A stretch of 10,291 nucleotides of DNA from an uncultured Ruminococcus sp. (GTDB lineage Bacteria > Bacillota > Clostridia > Oscillospirales > Acutalibacteraceae). The position numbers and the translations under genes are program-made. The DNA lies in the NCBI GenBank assembly GCA_902783065.1, contig CACZPV010000323.1, positions 1-10,291 of the forward strand, given 5' to 3'. How positions within the stretch are numbered: the stretch's first letter is position 1; the number at the start of each line of letters is the position of its first letter. Of the stretch, positions 1-6,138 are shown in pieces. Under the pieces are notes generated by a model. It was not told the origin of the DNA. It searched no databases and saw only the letters and a list, made by a program, of their open reading frames with translations.

Positions 1-1103
1 AAGATACTGTCATAGCTGCCGCAGATACACTGGAAAACAGCGGTAAACTTCCTGCAGAAATCAAAACAAACATTACTAACCTGATTAACCAGTCAAAAAT
101 AGACAGTTCTTCAGTAAGCTCTGCTTTTTCAGGGGTTAAGACTGTAATTGATTCTGCTGTCAACAAATCCTATGCCGCACTGGATAATGTATATGATGTA
201 CTTATGAATCTCAGTGGAAATGTACCTGAGCTGAACAGTACTTTCGATGAAGCATCGGATACTATCGGAAACATGAAAACCACTTTCCAGGGACTGAAGG
301 ATTTTATGGACGACGCCAAGAAAAAAATTGACGGTTTGTCCAAAACAATTGACTCCATTACCAACAACAGTCTGATCGAAAACATTATTACTCCGATTAT
401 TGAAAATCCATCAGCTTTAGGTGAATTTGTTTCCAGTCCGGTTACCGTACAAAGACATAGCATCTATCCGGTAGAGAATTACGGCTCTGGAATGGCACCG
501 TTTTATACCACACTTGGTTTCTGGGTAGGAGGAATTATTCTTGTTGCAGTAATGAAAACCGATCTTACAAAAAGAGAACTGAAACAGCTCAGCAAACCAA
601 ACAGCACACAGATTTTTTTCGGCAGATACCTTATCTATTTCTTTATAGGTCAGATTCAGGCATGGATCATTTCTCTCGGAGATCTGTTCTTCCTGAAAAT
701 ACAGTGTGACAATCCGGTATTGTTCGTATTAGGATGTCTGATCTCAAGCTTTGTTTACACGCTGATTATTTATTCCCTCACTATTACTTTCAGCGTTATC
801 GGTAAGGCTCTTGCAGTAATTATTCTTGTAATTCAGATTGCTGGTTCAGGCGGTACATTTCCTATTGAGGTTTTACCCGGTCCCTTCCAGCACATTTCCC
901 CTTATCTTCCGTTCAAATACGGCATCAATGCACTTCGTGAATCAGTAGCTGGCGTTGATATGAACTCTTTTATACAGAATATAGGACTTCTTCTTGCCTT
1001 TGTTCCATTCGCTTTGATACTCGGTATTGTTCTCAGAAAACCATGTATCAGAATTATCTCCTTCTTTAATCAAAGAGTTGAGCAAAGTGATATCATTGTC
1101 TGA
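1..1103 (+). CDS. YhgE/Pip-family ABC-2-type membrane protein, 3' part (5' end outside window)
   Basis: The reading frame is open from base 3 to the TGA at 1101-1103, giving the C-terminal 366 residues of a larger protein; no start lies in the window. The first ~160 residues are polar, heptad-like and rich in Ser/Asn/Asp, as in the long extracellular coiled-coil region of YhgE/Pip proteins. Then comes the family hallmark GSGMAPFYTTLGFWVGG (around residues 161-177), leading into about five membrane helices (roughly 171-184, 208-230, 238-263, 267-284, 325-344). A conserved GSGGTFPIEVLP segment follows the fourth helix. Relatives include the phage infection protein Pip and YueB/EsaA-type type VII secretion components; the C-terminal half resembles ABC-2 permeases. 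The exact role here cannot be told. The gene ends in a clear terminator, so it is the last gene of its transcript. Family confidence is high; function is unknown. Confidence 0.88.
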   Translation, partial: DTVIAAADTLENSGKLPAEIKTNITNLINQSKIDSSSVSSAFSGVKTVIDSAVNKSYAALDNVYDVLMNLSGNVPELNSTFDEASDTIGNMKTTFQGLKDFMDDAKKKIDGLSKTIDSITNNSLIENIITPIIENPSALGEFVSSPVTVQRHSIYPVENYGSGMAPFYTTLGFWVGGIILVAVMKTDLTKRELKQLSKPNSTQIFFGRYLIYFFIGQIQAWIISLGDLFFLKIQCDNPVLFVLGCLISSFVYTLIIYSLTITFSVIGKALAVIILVIQIAGSGGTFPIEVLPGPFQHISPYLPFKYGINALRESVAGVDMNSFIQNIGLLLAFVPFALILGIVLRKPCIRIISFFNQRVEQSDIIV

Positions 1104-1120
1104 CAGGTTTTATTTGTTAA

Positions 1121-1165
1121 GGCGGCATGTGTGTGCAGCACGCATGCCGCCGTTCCTTATTTTCC
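1121..1165 (+). terminator. Intrinsic terminator of the YhgE-like gene
   Basis: A perfect 9-bp stem GGCGGCATG (1121-1129) / CATGCCGCC (1143-1151) encloses a 13-nt loop and is followed by a T-rich tail (1152-1163), 17 bases after the stop codon. A second stem-loop with a 3-nt loop (CCCTTCCC 1166-1173 / GGGA and GGG within 1177-1186, two bulged bases) follows at once. Confidence 0.75.
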
Positions 1166-1225
1166 CCCTTCCCTTTGGGAATAGGGACGGTGATGGGCAG
1201 AAAAGCTGTAACTTACGGGTAAACG

Positions 1226-1306
1226 CCTGAATTAGTGATAATCATAAAATAACGCATCATTACTGTATATTTAACAGCAGTTACAATTGAGTTTCACTGA
1301 CTCAGG
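1226..1306. repeat. Imperfect inverted repeat in gene-free DNA
   Basis: CCTGA-4 nt-GTGA (1226-1238) is mirrored by TCAC-4 nt-TCAGG (1294-1306): nine of thirteen arm positions pair around a symmetrical internal loop, with 55 AT-rich bases between the arms. No gene, ribosome binding site or recognisable mobile-element ORF lies inside. It could fold in RNA or be a remnant of element ends; neither can be shown from this copy alone. Confidence 0.3.
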
Positions 1307-1318
1307 TTAAGGGATTAT

Positions 1319-1346
1319 AAAAGAAATACCGGATTTCTTTTTTATT
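1319..1346 (+). terminator. AT-rich hairpin with T tail, possible terminator
   Basis: AAAAGAAAT (1319-1327) pairs with ATTTCTTTT (1333-1341) across the loop ACCGG and runs into further T residues. The stem is almost all A-T, so it would be weak, but the shape is that of a rho-independent terminator and it sits about 70 bases before a new promoter-like sequence. Confidence 0.4.
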
Positions 1347-1406
1347 AAATGTCATTATATTATATCATCAAAATTACATTTCCTTAATATTATTCATATA
1401 TAAAAT

Positions 1407-1415
1407 TGGTATAAT
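1407..1415 (+). promoter_or_regulatory. Extended -10 promoter
   Basis: TGGTATAAT is a perfect extended -10 element (TGn plus TATAAT). I see no good -35 hexamer at 16-18 bp, which extended -10 promoters can do without. Transcription would start near 1422, giving either a leader of about 360 nt for the lipoprotein gene at 1785 or a separate non-coding RNA. Confidence 0.5.
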
Positions 1416-1420
1416 TCAAT

Positions 1421-1727
1421 AAAAATAAAAATGCCACTTGATTTTATGTTCAATCGGGATTATGATAATATCATTAAGATAACTCTGATTAATTCATTTT
1501 CAAGCGTTTGGAGTCAAGTGACGTCCCGAGATCGTAAGCGATCGGTGACGGATCTTACACAAAGCTGTGAAGCAAGCCCCGATGCAGAGCCGCTTCCTGT
1601 TTCTTTTAAACCTCAAAATACCATTATTCAGTGTTTTCTTAGCTTGAACTATCCACTTGTACAGGCATTGTCAGTAAAACATATAAAATGAATGATCAAA
1701 TGACATTCACAGAGTTCTCAGGCTTGC
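1421..1727 (+). other. Gene-free stretch, possible non-coding RNA or long leader
   Basis: This stretch lies between the extended -10 element and the promoter-proximal region of the lipoprotein gene. An 86-codon frame (1431-1691) is open, but its ATG is preceded by AATAAAAATAAAA with no ribosome binding site and its translation resembles nothing I know, so I do not call a gene. The middle (about 1500-1600) is clearly more GC-rich than its AT-rich flanks and has two hairpins: CCG(AG)ATCG / CGATCGG with loop TAAG (1526-1545), and GAAGC / GCTTC (1569-1596). This could be a structured RNA or a decayed mobile-element end; I cannot decide. Confidence 0.35.
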
Positions 1728-1757
1728 TTGACCCGGAAAGTTTAATCAGCAAATAAT
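1728..1757 (+). promoter_or_regulatory. Probable sigma-A promoter of the DUF4854-like lipoprotein gene
   Basis: TTGACC (1728-1733), 18 bp, AATAAT (1752-1757). Transcription would start around 1764 and leave a leader of about 20 nt with the GGGAGG ribosome binding site (1772-1777) near its 5' end. Confidence 0.5.
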
Positions 1758-1784
1758 TCCTACAATACTATGGGAGGAAAAATT

Positions 1785-2768
1785 ATGAAAAAGACGTTAA
1801 AACTAATCGCTCTGATAGGTGCTTTGGCATTAATGGCAACCTCGGCAGCCGCTTGTAATATGCTTCCTATCAATCTCCAGAATTCAGGTGAAGCATCCCA
1901 GACAGCTTCTTCCGTTGTTGAAGAATCATCTAAAGAAAGCTCAGAAGAATCGTCTCAGGAAAGTTCCGAAGAATCATCTGAAATTCAGGAAAGTTCCGAA
2001 CAGGAAAGCTCTGTTCTGGAAAGTCAGGTGGAATCAAGTATCGAAGAAAGTTCCTCTGCCAAGCTGTCGGATTACCTGACACCACAGGTACTTGATAATT
2101 ACGGTAAGAGCTATTCTAACGATACCGTAACAATGAAAGCAGAAATTCAAAATGATACACAGCTTGTATTTACAGCAACATTGAAGGAACAACTCGATGT
2201 CACCGATGCTATGAAAGAAACTCTGGAAAAGACCATTGATAACGGCGGATTCCCCTCCATTATCCAGTCGATTGAAAAGTCTGCATCTATCAAGGACGTT
2301 ACCATCGTTGTCAAATATTACAATGCGGATAATTCTTTGATTCTGGAAAAGGAATATACTTCTGAAAGCAGTACCGAAAGCGAAGCTTCAGATACATCTG
2401 TTCAGGAAAGCAGCACAGCTGCAGCAGCCCCCTCAGGTGTTTATTCCAGTCTGACGGAAATGTACAACGATCCTTCAATGAAATCCACTTTTGATAAAAC
2501 GGCAGAATCTTTCAGCAATGATATGATGGATGTTAAAATCCTGATCGAAAACAATACTCAGTTTGTTTACGATTTTAAATATAAGGTAGATACATCCAGC
2601 ATTTCAGCTGATTATCTCAAAAATGCCCTTAACAGCGCAAGTTCTACCTATGACGGAATTGCGGATCAGCTTAAATCCCTGACAAATGACAAATCAGTTT
2701 CTGTCATTGTAAGATATGTCGGTAATAACGGCAATACAATTGCAGAAAAAGAATATTTCGGATCATAA
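1785..2768 (+). CDS. Lipoprotein with two DUF4854-like domains and Glu/Ser-rich linkers
   Basis: A 327-residue secreted lipoprotein. The start at 1785 is chosen over the ATG at 1770 because GGGAGG (1772-1777) lies seven bases before it and overlaps the earlier codon. Residues 1-23 are a signal peptide with a KK start and long hydrophobic core, followed by the lipobox-like SAAAC with Cys24 as the lipidation site. Residues ~36-92 are an ESSEESSQ-type low-complexity spacer. Two similar domains follow, about 94-192 and 224-326, joined by a second Ser/Glu/Ala linker. Shared landmarks are ND(t/m), NxTQxV(F/Y), VxVxVxY and (L/I)xEKEY. This matches what I know of DUF4854 proteins, single or tandem lipoproteins of Clostridia with unknown function. 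It has its own promoter and terminator. The domain name is from memory; lipoprotein export and the internal duplication are read directly. Confidence 0.85.
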   Translation: MKKTLKLIALIGALALMATSAAACNMLPINLQNSGEASQTASSVVEESSKESSEESSQESSEESSEIQESSEQESSVLESQVESSIEESSSAKLSDYLTPQVLDNYGKSYSNDTVTMKAEIQNDTQLVFTATLKEQLDVTDAMKETLEKTIDNGGFPSIIQSIEKSASIKDVTIVVKYYNADNSLILEKEYTSESSTESEASDTSVQESSTAAAAPSGVYSSLTEMYNDPSMKSTFDKTAESFSNDMMDVKILIENNTQFVYDFKYKVDTSSISADYLKNALNSASSTYDGIADQLKSLTNDKSVSVIVRYVGNNGNTIAEKEYFGS

Positions 2769-2776
2769 TTTTATCC

Positions 2777-2814
2777 GGGCTGCTGCACCACCTTGTGCAG
2801 CAGCCTGTTTTTTG
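2777..2814 (+). terminator. Strong intrinsic terminator of the lipoprotein gene
   Basis: An 11-bp perfect stem, GGCTGCTGCAC (2778-2788) / GTGCAGCAGCC (2795-2805), with a 6-nt loop is followed by TGTTTTTT, nine bases after the stop codon. Confidence 0.93.
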
Positions 2815-2886
2815 AGTAAATGCAAAATAATATTTGGCAGAGGTGCATAAAACCTGTGGCGAACAAAATAATACCCACAGCTGAAT

Positions 2887-2999
2887 ACAGTTTCAACATT
2901 TTCCAGTCGTCTGGCGGCGTGCCGCCGCTGTCGATTTAATGCCAGCAGTTAAACACAGTTTCAAAAATATTACAGTCGTCTGCTATTGTTGATTCATGA
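2887..2999. repeat. Two degenerate tandem copies of a ~68-bp intergenic unit
   Basis: ACAGTTTCAA occurs at 2887 and 2955, CAGTCGTCTG at 2904 and 2973, and a GT(c/t)GATT(t/c)AATG-like stretch near 2929 and 2988: the same three blocks in the same order with a period of 68-69 bp. The first copy also holds a small GGCGG-CGTG-CCGCC hairpin (2913-2926) that the second lacks. The gap 2815-3093 has no gene that I can support. Confidence 0.6.
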
Positions 3000-3093
3000 C
3001 AAAGCTGAATTATTAAGATAAAAATTCAGTTTTTTTAGGAAAGGGTTTCCCCCAGAAAAATGCGTACTTTTTTGATTATTTTGTATATAATGC

Positions 3094-3122
3094 TTGATAA
3101 AAACAATAAAATGGAATATAAT
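3094..3122 (+). promoter_or_regulatory. Sigma-A promoter of the small lipoprotein gene
   Basis: TTGATA (3094-3099), exactly 17 bp, TATAAT (3117-3122). The predicted start near 3129 gives a leader of about 78 nt that opens with a hairpin, AAGTGT (3130-3135) / ACACTT (3159-3164). TGACA (3125-3129) could also pair with TGTCA (3189-3193), right beside the AAGGAG ribosome binding site. Confidence 0.72.
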
Positions 3123-3206
3123 AATGACAAAGTGTCCGTACCTCTTCAGGCGGCGCGAACACTTATAGAAAGCTGAAAATATATTATATGTCAAGGAGTA
3201 TCAAGC

Positions 3207-3731
3207 ATGAATAAAACAATTAAATCCATTGCATCTGTGATTATTATAACCGTATTATGTACGCTTTCCCCTGTTTCTATGAGCGGATGCAGCGATTTTG
3301 ATTTCAACCCTATAGGAAGCTGGAAAATAACAAGCGATAAAATATATGATGACGGAAAGTTTTTCTCTGATGAAAAACCCGGATACCTTCATACAGTGAA
3401 CGAAGAAACCAAAGAAGCAGAATGGGTATATATAGGAGATATTATCTATACCTTTGGCAAATCGGGAACCGGAATTGTTTCGGTAGATGATCAGAAAGAA
3501 CGGGTACAAACACAGGAATTTACTTATGAATATACAGATAAACAAGTCACTATTCACGTCAGCGATAATTACTCCAAAAGAATGAATCTGGAACCGGTAG
3601 TTATTACCTATTCCATTGAAAAAGATAATAATGGAAATACCATACTAAAAACACAGGATAAGTTTACTTCTGAGGATGAAGAAGGAAATAAACACAACAT
3701 GAATGAGGTGCGTATTTTAACAAGAGAATGA
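3207..3731 (+). CDS. Small secreted lipoprotein, lipocalin-like fold possible
   Basis: A 174-residue protein with AAGGAG eight bases before the ATG. Residues 1-27 form a signal peptide (NKTIK, then a hydrophobic core) ending in the lipobox MSGC, so Cys28 is the probable lipidated residue. The mature part starts with PIGSWKITSDKIYDDGK, the G-x-W opening of many small lipocalin-like or DUF5640-type clostridial lipoproteins. Alternating short hydrophobic and charged stretches follow (YTFGKSGTGIV, FTYEYTDKQVTIHV, VITYSIEKD), suggesting an antiparallel beta barrel. No catalytic motif is visible and I do not recognise a characterised relative. It has its own promoter and faces the glycosylase gene tail to tail. 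The function is unknown; export to the outer face of the membrane is well supported. Confidence 0.8.
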   Translation: MNKTIKSIASVIIITVLCTLSPVSMSGCSDFDFNPIGSWKITSDKIYDDGKFFSDEKPGYLHTVNEETKEAEWVYIGDIIYTFGKSGTGIVSVDDQKERVQTQEFTYEYTDKQVTIHVSDNYSKRMNLEPVVITYSIEKDNNGNTILKTQDKFTSEDEEGNKHNMNEVRILTRE

Positions 3732-3744
3732 TTCAGATATTTAT

Positions 3745-3798
3745 GACGTCCCCACACACTTCCTCTTTCCGTCAGGATGGGAAGTGTGTGGGGACGTC
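3745..3798. repeat. 19-bp perfect inverted repeat between convergent genes
   Basis: The arm 3745-3763 (GACGTCCCCACACACTTCC) is exactly complementary to 3780-3798, with a 16-nt loop. It lies 13 bases after the lipoprotein stop and 17 before the end of the glycosylase gene on the other strand. It probably ends or stabilises both transcripts, but neither side has the T run of an intrinsic terminator, which is odd for a stem this strong. Confidence 0.85.
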
Positions 3799-3815
3799 TC
3801 TGTTGGTGTAAGATT

Positions 3816-4640
3816 TCATTGATTCATATTTCTTATGTAGTGGAAAATATACTGCTGAGCAATTCCGGCTGTCATTCCCAGTTCTTCAGGCGAAATACCG
3901 GCAAACTCTGAAGCCAGCGCTTTTTTCATCCACACATCTATCGGAAATGCTTCCATTCTGTGCAAACCGTACAGCAAAGTACATTCAGCTACTTTCACGC
4001 CTACTCCGGTAATCGTCATAAGCTCCCTTCGACATTCGTCAATGGGAGCTGTTTTTAATTTTTCAAGATCCACAGCCCCGCTGCTAACCTTCCTTGCCGC
4101 ATCGATAATATATCTTGCACGGAATCCGGCACGCAATGGCGCGAGATCTTCCGGCTCCATAACTGACAGCTTTTCTGCTGAAGGAAATGAATATGCCTGC
4201 CCAATATCATCTCCGAAATTTTCGCACAGTCTTGATACAATTCCTTGTATTCTTGGAATATTGTTGTTTTGTGAAATAATAAAAGAACATAATGCTTCCC
4301 ATGGTTCCTGATACAGTATTCTTATACCGTTAATCTTTTCGGCAGCCGCAGACAAAGCAGGACACAGGGAGATCATCTCCCGGCGGAGCTGTTCGTAATC
4401 ACAGTCAATATCAAAGTATTCCCTCCAATGATTTTTAAAAGCTGCTTCATCTGCACCATCAATTACTACTGTATCTCCGTCACGGTATACCTTCACTAAC
4501 ATTCCTTTTACGATACCGCTGTATACATCGTCTGATTCTTTATACCAACGAAAACATTGACCACATTCAAAAGTGTTTTTCAAATCAAATTCATGCGGAG
4601 CATAAAGTTCTGCTCCCCGTGATGTAATTTTACATTCCAT
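3816..4640 (-). CDS. ogg: 8-oxoguanine DNA glycosylase / AP lyase, OGG1 type
   Basis: A 274-residue base-excision repair enzyme that removes 8-oxoguanine from DNA. The start at 4640 is chosen because AGGAG (4647-4651) lies six bases before it; two earlier in-frame ATGs (4676, 4658) lack such a site and overlap the upstream gene. Residues ~1-95 match the OGG N-terminal domain (FECGQCFRW), followed by the HhH-GPD domain with SQNNNIPRI (residues 123-131; SSNNNIARI in human OGG1). The helix-hairpin-helix ITGVGVKVAEC carries the catalytic Lys216, and FPIDVWM carries the conserved Asp235. It is therefore a complete bifunctional enzyme by sequence. It is the last gene of the M23-M50-ogg operon, 14 bases after the protease stop, so it is likely transcribed with the sporulation genes. 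I see no iron-sulfur cluster loop, which fits OGG1 rather than EndoIII or MutY. Confidence 0.93.
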   Translation of the reverse strand: MECKITSRGAELYAPHEFDLKNTFECGQCFRWYKESDDVYSGIVKGMLVKVYRDGDTVVIDGADEAAFKNHWREYFDIDCDYEQLRREMISLCPALSAAAEKINGIRILYQEPWEALCSFIISQNNNIPRIQGIVSRLCENFGDDIGQAYSFPSAEKLSVMEPEDLAPLRAGFRARYIIDAARKVSSGAVDLEKLKTAPIDECRRELMTITGVGVKVAECTLLYGLHRMEAFPIDVWMKKALASEFAGISPEELGMTAGIAQQYIFHYIRNMNQ

Positions 4641-4654
4641 AATTTTCTCCTGTA

Positions 4655-5287
4655 TCATTTTTTCTGCTTCTTCCATACCGGCAGCAGCGGATGTTTCATC
4701 AAAAGCACTGCAAGCAAATATATTGCAGTCAGCAAAAGTGAAAAATTATATTTCGACCTTAAAAGCACTATAAAACCCAGAATCCCCAACGGAATAATTA
4801 TAACAACAGAAATAATATCTGCGGTTATCATTGCCTTTCTCATTTCCATCTTACGGCAGAGTATCAAAAGCAGCGCCTGTCCGCCGTCAAGTGTTTCCGC
4901 CGGCAGCAGATTAAAAAATGCAAGAGTATAATTTGCATTGACGAACAATTCCCATATTCCTCCGCTGAAAATGTGCAGAAGTATGAGAGCAGCAGTTCCG
5001 AACAGAAAATTAAAAGCAATCCCTGCCATTACAACAGCTATTTCCTGACTGAACCCTCTCAGAGATTTGCTTTTATCCACAATGGCTATATCAAATAACG
5101 TAAGTCTGATACTCTCCGGCATACATCCGAAATGATGCAGCATTACAAGATGGCCGGATTCATGAAAAATCACTGACAAAAAACACACCACTACCGACAG
5201 GCTGCTATCAAACAGAATCACTGCTGTCATAACTGCTGCAAGAGGAAAACTTATTTCAAATACTATACCGCCGATTTTAAGCTTCAT
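4655..5287 (-). CDS. spoIVFB: SpoIVFB-like M50 intramembrane metalloprotease, no CBS domain
   Basis: A 210-residue polytopic membrane protein of the site-2 protease family. HESGH (residues 42-46) in the second helix is the HExxH zinc motif, and NLLPAETLDGG (126-136) supplies the third zinc ligand Asp134 in the usual NxxPxxxLDGG form, so the active site is complete. About six hydrophobic segments can be seen. In Bacillus, SpoIVFB in the outer forespore membrane cuts pro-sigma-K and is held inactive by SpoIVFA. The partner here is the M23 protein directly upstream, whose end overlaps this start by 11 bases, which favours SpoIVFB over other M50 proteases. Bacillus SpoIVFB (about 288 residues) has a C-terminal CBS domain; this protein stops right after the last helix with a short basic tail. 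The substrate is inferred, not seen. Confidence 0.85.
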   Translation of the reverse strand: MKLKIGGIVFEISFPLAAVMTAVILFDSSLSVVVCFLSVIFHESGHLVMLHHFGCMPESIRLTLFDIAIVDKSKSLRGFSQEIAVVMAGIAFNFLFGTAALILLHIFSGGIWELFVNANYTLAFFNLLPAETLDGGQALLLILCRKMEMRKAMITADIISVVIIIPLGILGFIVLLRSKYNFSLLLTAIYLLAVLLMKHPLLPVWKKQKK

Positions 5288-6038
5288 CGGCAGCCTTTTC
5301 CTTTTCTACCAGATAAGGAGCCGGATCAACATTTTTTCCATTAATCAATATTTCGAAATGAAGATGCGTCCCGTACGCCTGTCCTGTTGATCCTGCAAGA
5401 GCAATTTTATCCCCTGCTCTTACTTTATCACCCTTTTTTGCAATCAGCTTACTGCAGTGTGCATATAATGTCTTTATATTATTCTTATGTGTAATTACAA
5501 TATAGTTCCCGTAGCTGCTGTCCTCCTGTGCAATCGTTACTTCTCCGTCAATAGCAGCAAAAATCGCATCATTTTCTTTAGCGGCAAGATCTACGCCTTT
5601 ATGTTCGTTCTCCTGACCATCAAGCTCCCTTTTCCCAAAACCGGAAGTTATTTCTATTTTTGACAGCGGTTTTGTCAGTGTTTCTTTGATCTGACCAGAC
5701 GCAGTATTCTTTTCCTTACCATTTCCGGTCTGTTCATTGATCATACCGTTTTCTTTGACGGAAACCTCATCACGGAAAGGCAGAATACCTTCTCCGTTTC
5801 CGGTAAAGATCGTGTTGTTGTATTGATCAAAAAACCATGTACCGACTGCCGCATAAACAGAACCTCCGATAAGCTTTATGGTTATTGCACCTGCAATGCA
5901 GACAATACATACAACAAGCTGACAAATTATCAGCAGCATACTTCTGTTTTTCGATTTTACGGGATAATCTTCTTCAACGGCGTTATCAAAATCTCCCGTA
6001 TCTTCCCTGAAATCATTTTCCTGATATTGTTCTTCCAC
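5277..6038 (-). CDS. spoIVFA: SpoIVFA-like membrane-anchored M23 (LytM) protein
   Basis: A 253-residue bitopic protein: acidic N-terminal cytoplasmic tail (1-30), one membrane helix (~33-58), a linker, then an M23/LytM domain (~128-242). The start codon is GTG, preceded by GGGGAGTG. HKGVD (His146, Asp150) and HLHFE (His225, His227) give the zinc ligands, and YAH (His194) the other catalytic histidine; all M23 positions are present. The order M23 gene then M50 gene with an 11-nt overlap is that of spoIVFA-spoIVFB, where SpoIVFA anchors and inhibits the protease between the two forespore membranes. Length agrees with Bacillus SpoIVFA (about 264). SpoIIQ has a similar layout and is the main alternative, but the neighbour argues for SpoIVFA. 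A sigma-E-like promoter lies 59-86 bases upstream. Whether it cleaves peptidoglycan is open. Confidence 0.82.
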   Translation of the reverse strand: MEEQYQENDFREDTGDFDNAVEEDYPVKSKNRSMLLIICQLVVCIVCIAGAITIKLIGGSVYAAVGTWFFDQYNNTIFTGNGEGILPFRDEVSVKENGMINEQTGNGKEKNTASGQIKETLTKPLSKIEITSGFGKRELDGQENEHKGVDLAAKENDAIFAAIDGEVTIAQEDSSYGNYIVITHKNNIKTLYAHCSKLIAKKGDKVRAGDKIALAGSTGQAYGTHLHFEILINGKNVDPAPYLVEKEKAADEA

Positions 6039-6096
6039 GATAACACTCCCCTTATTCTTTTAATTCAGCAGCCGATGCCAAAATCACCTCTGCATC

Positions 6097-6124
6097 ATTA
6101 TATGCGGTCATAAAGGGAGTATTC
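6097..6124 (-). promoter_or_regulatory. Candidate sigma-E (mother-cell) promoter of the spoIVFA-spoIVFB-ogg operon
   Basis: Read on the minus strand: GAATACT (6124-6118), 13 bp, CATATAAT (6104-6097). The Bacillus sigma-E consensus is about KMATATT, 13-15 bp, CATACAAT; this is 6 of 7 and 7 of 8 matches. The start near 6089 gives a ~50-nt leader before the GTG at 6038. The TATAAT inside the -10 could serve sigma-A, but no -35 hexamer is in place for it. Confidence 0.5.
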
Positions 6125-6138
6125 ATGAATTTTTTCGC

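Noticed and set aside
1431..1691. An 86-codon + strand frame
   Set aside because: No ribosome binding site, no recognisable family and a sharp change of base composition within it; treated as non-coding.
1770..1787. ATG at 1770 as start of the first lipoprotein
   Set aside because: The ribosome binding site GGGAGG lies after this codon and is correctly spaced for the ATG at 1785, which also gives a normal signal peptide.
2887..2999. The tandem repeat as part of a CRISPR array
   Set aside because: Only two degenerate copies with a 68-bp period, no uniform spacer between identical repeats and no cas genes.
3255..3557. A 100-codon minus-strand frame inside the small lipoprotein gene
   Set aside because: Shadow of a gene with clear signal peptide, lipobox and ribosome binding site on the other strand.
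4641..4676. Earlier ATGs at 4676 and 4658 for the DNA glycosylase
   Set aside because: They lack a good ribosome binding site; AGGAG at 4647-4651 is spaced for the ATG at 4640, and homology begins just after that.
6052..6126. A 24-codon frame on the minus strand between the VanY-like and SpoIVFA-like genes
   Set aside because: It has no ribosome binding site and contains the whole proposed promoter, whose start site would lie inside it.
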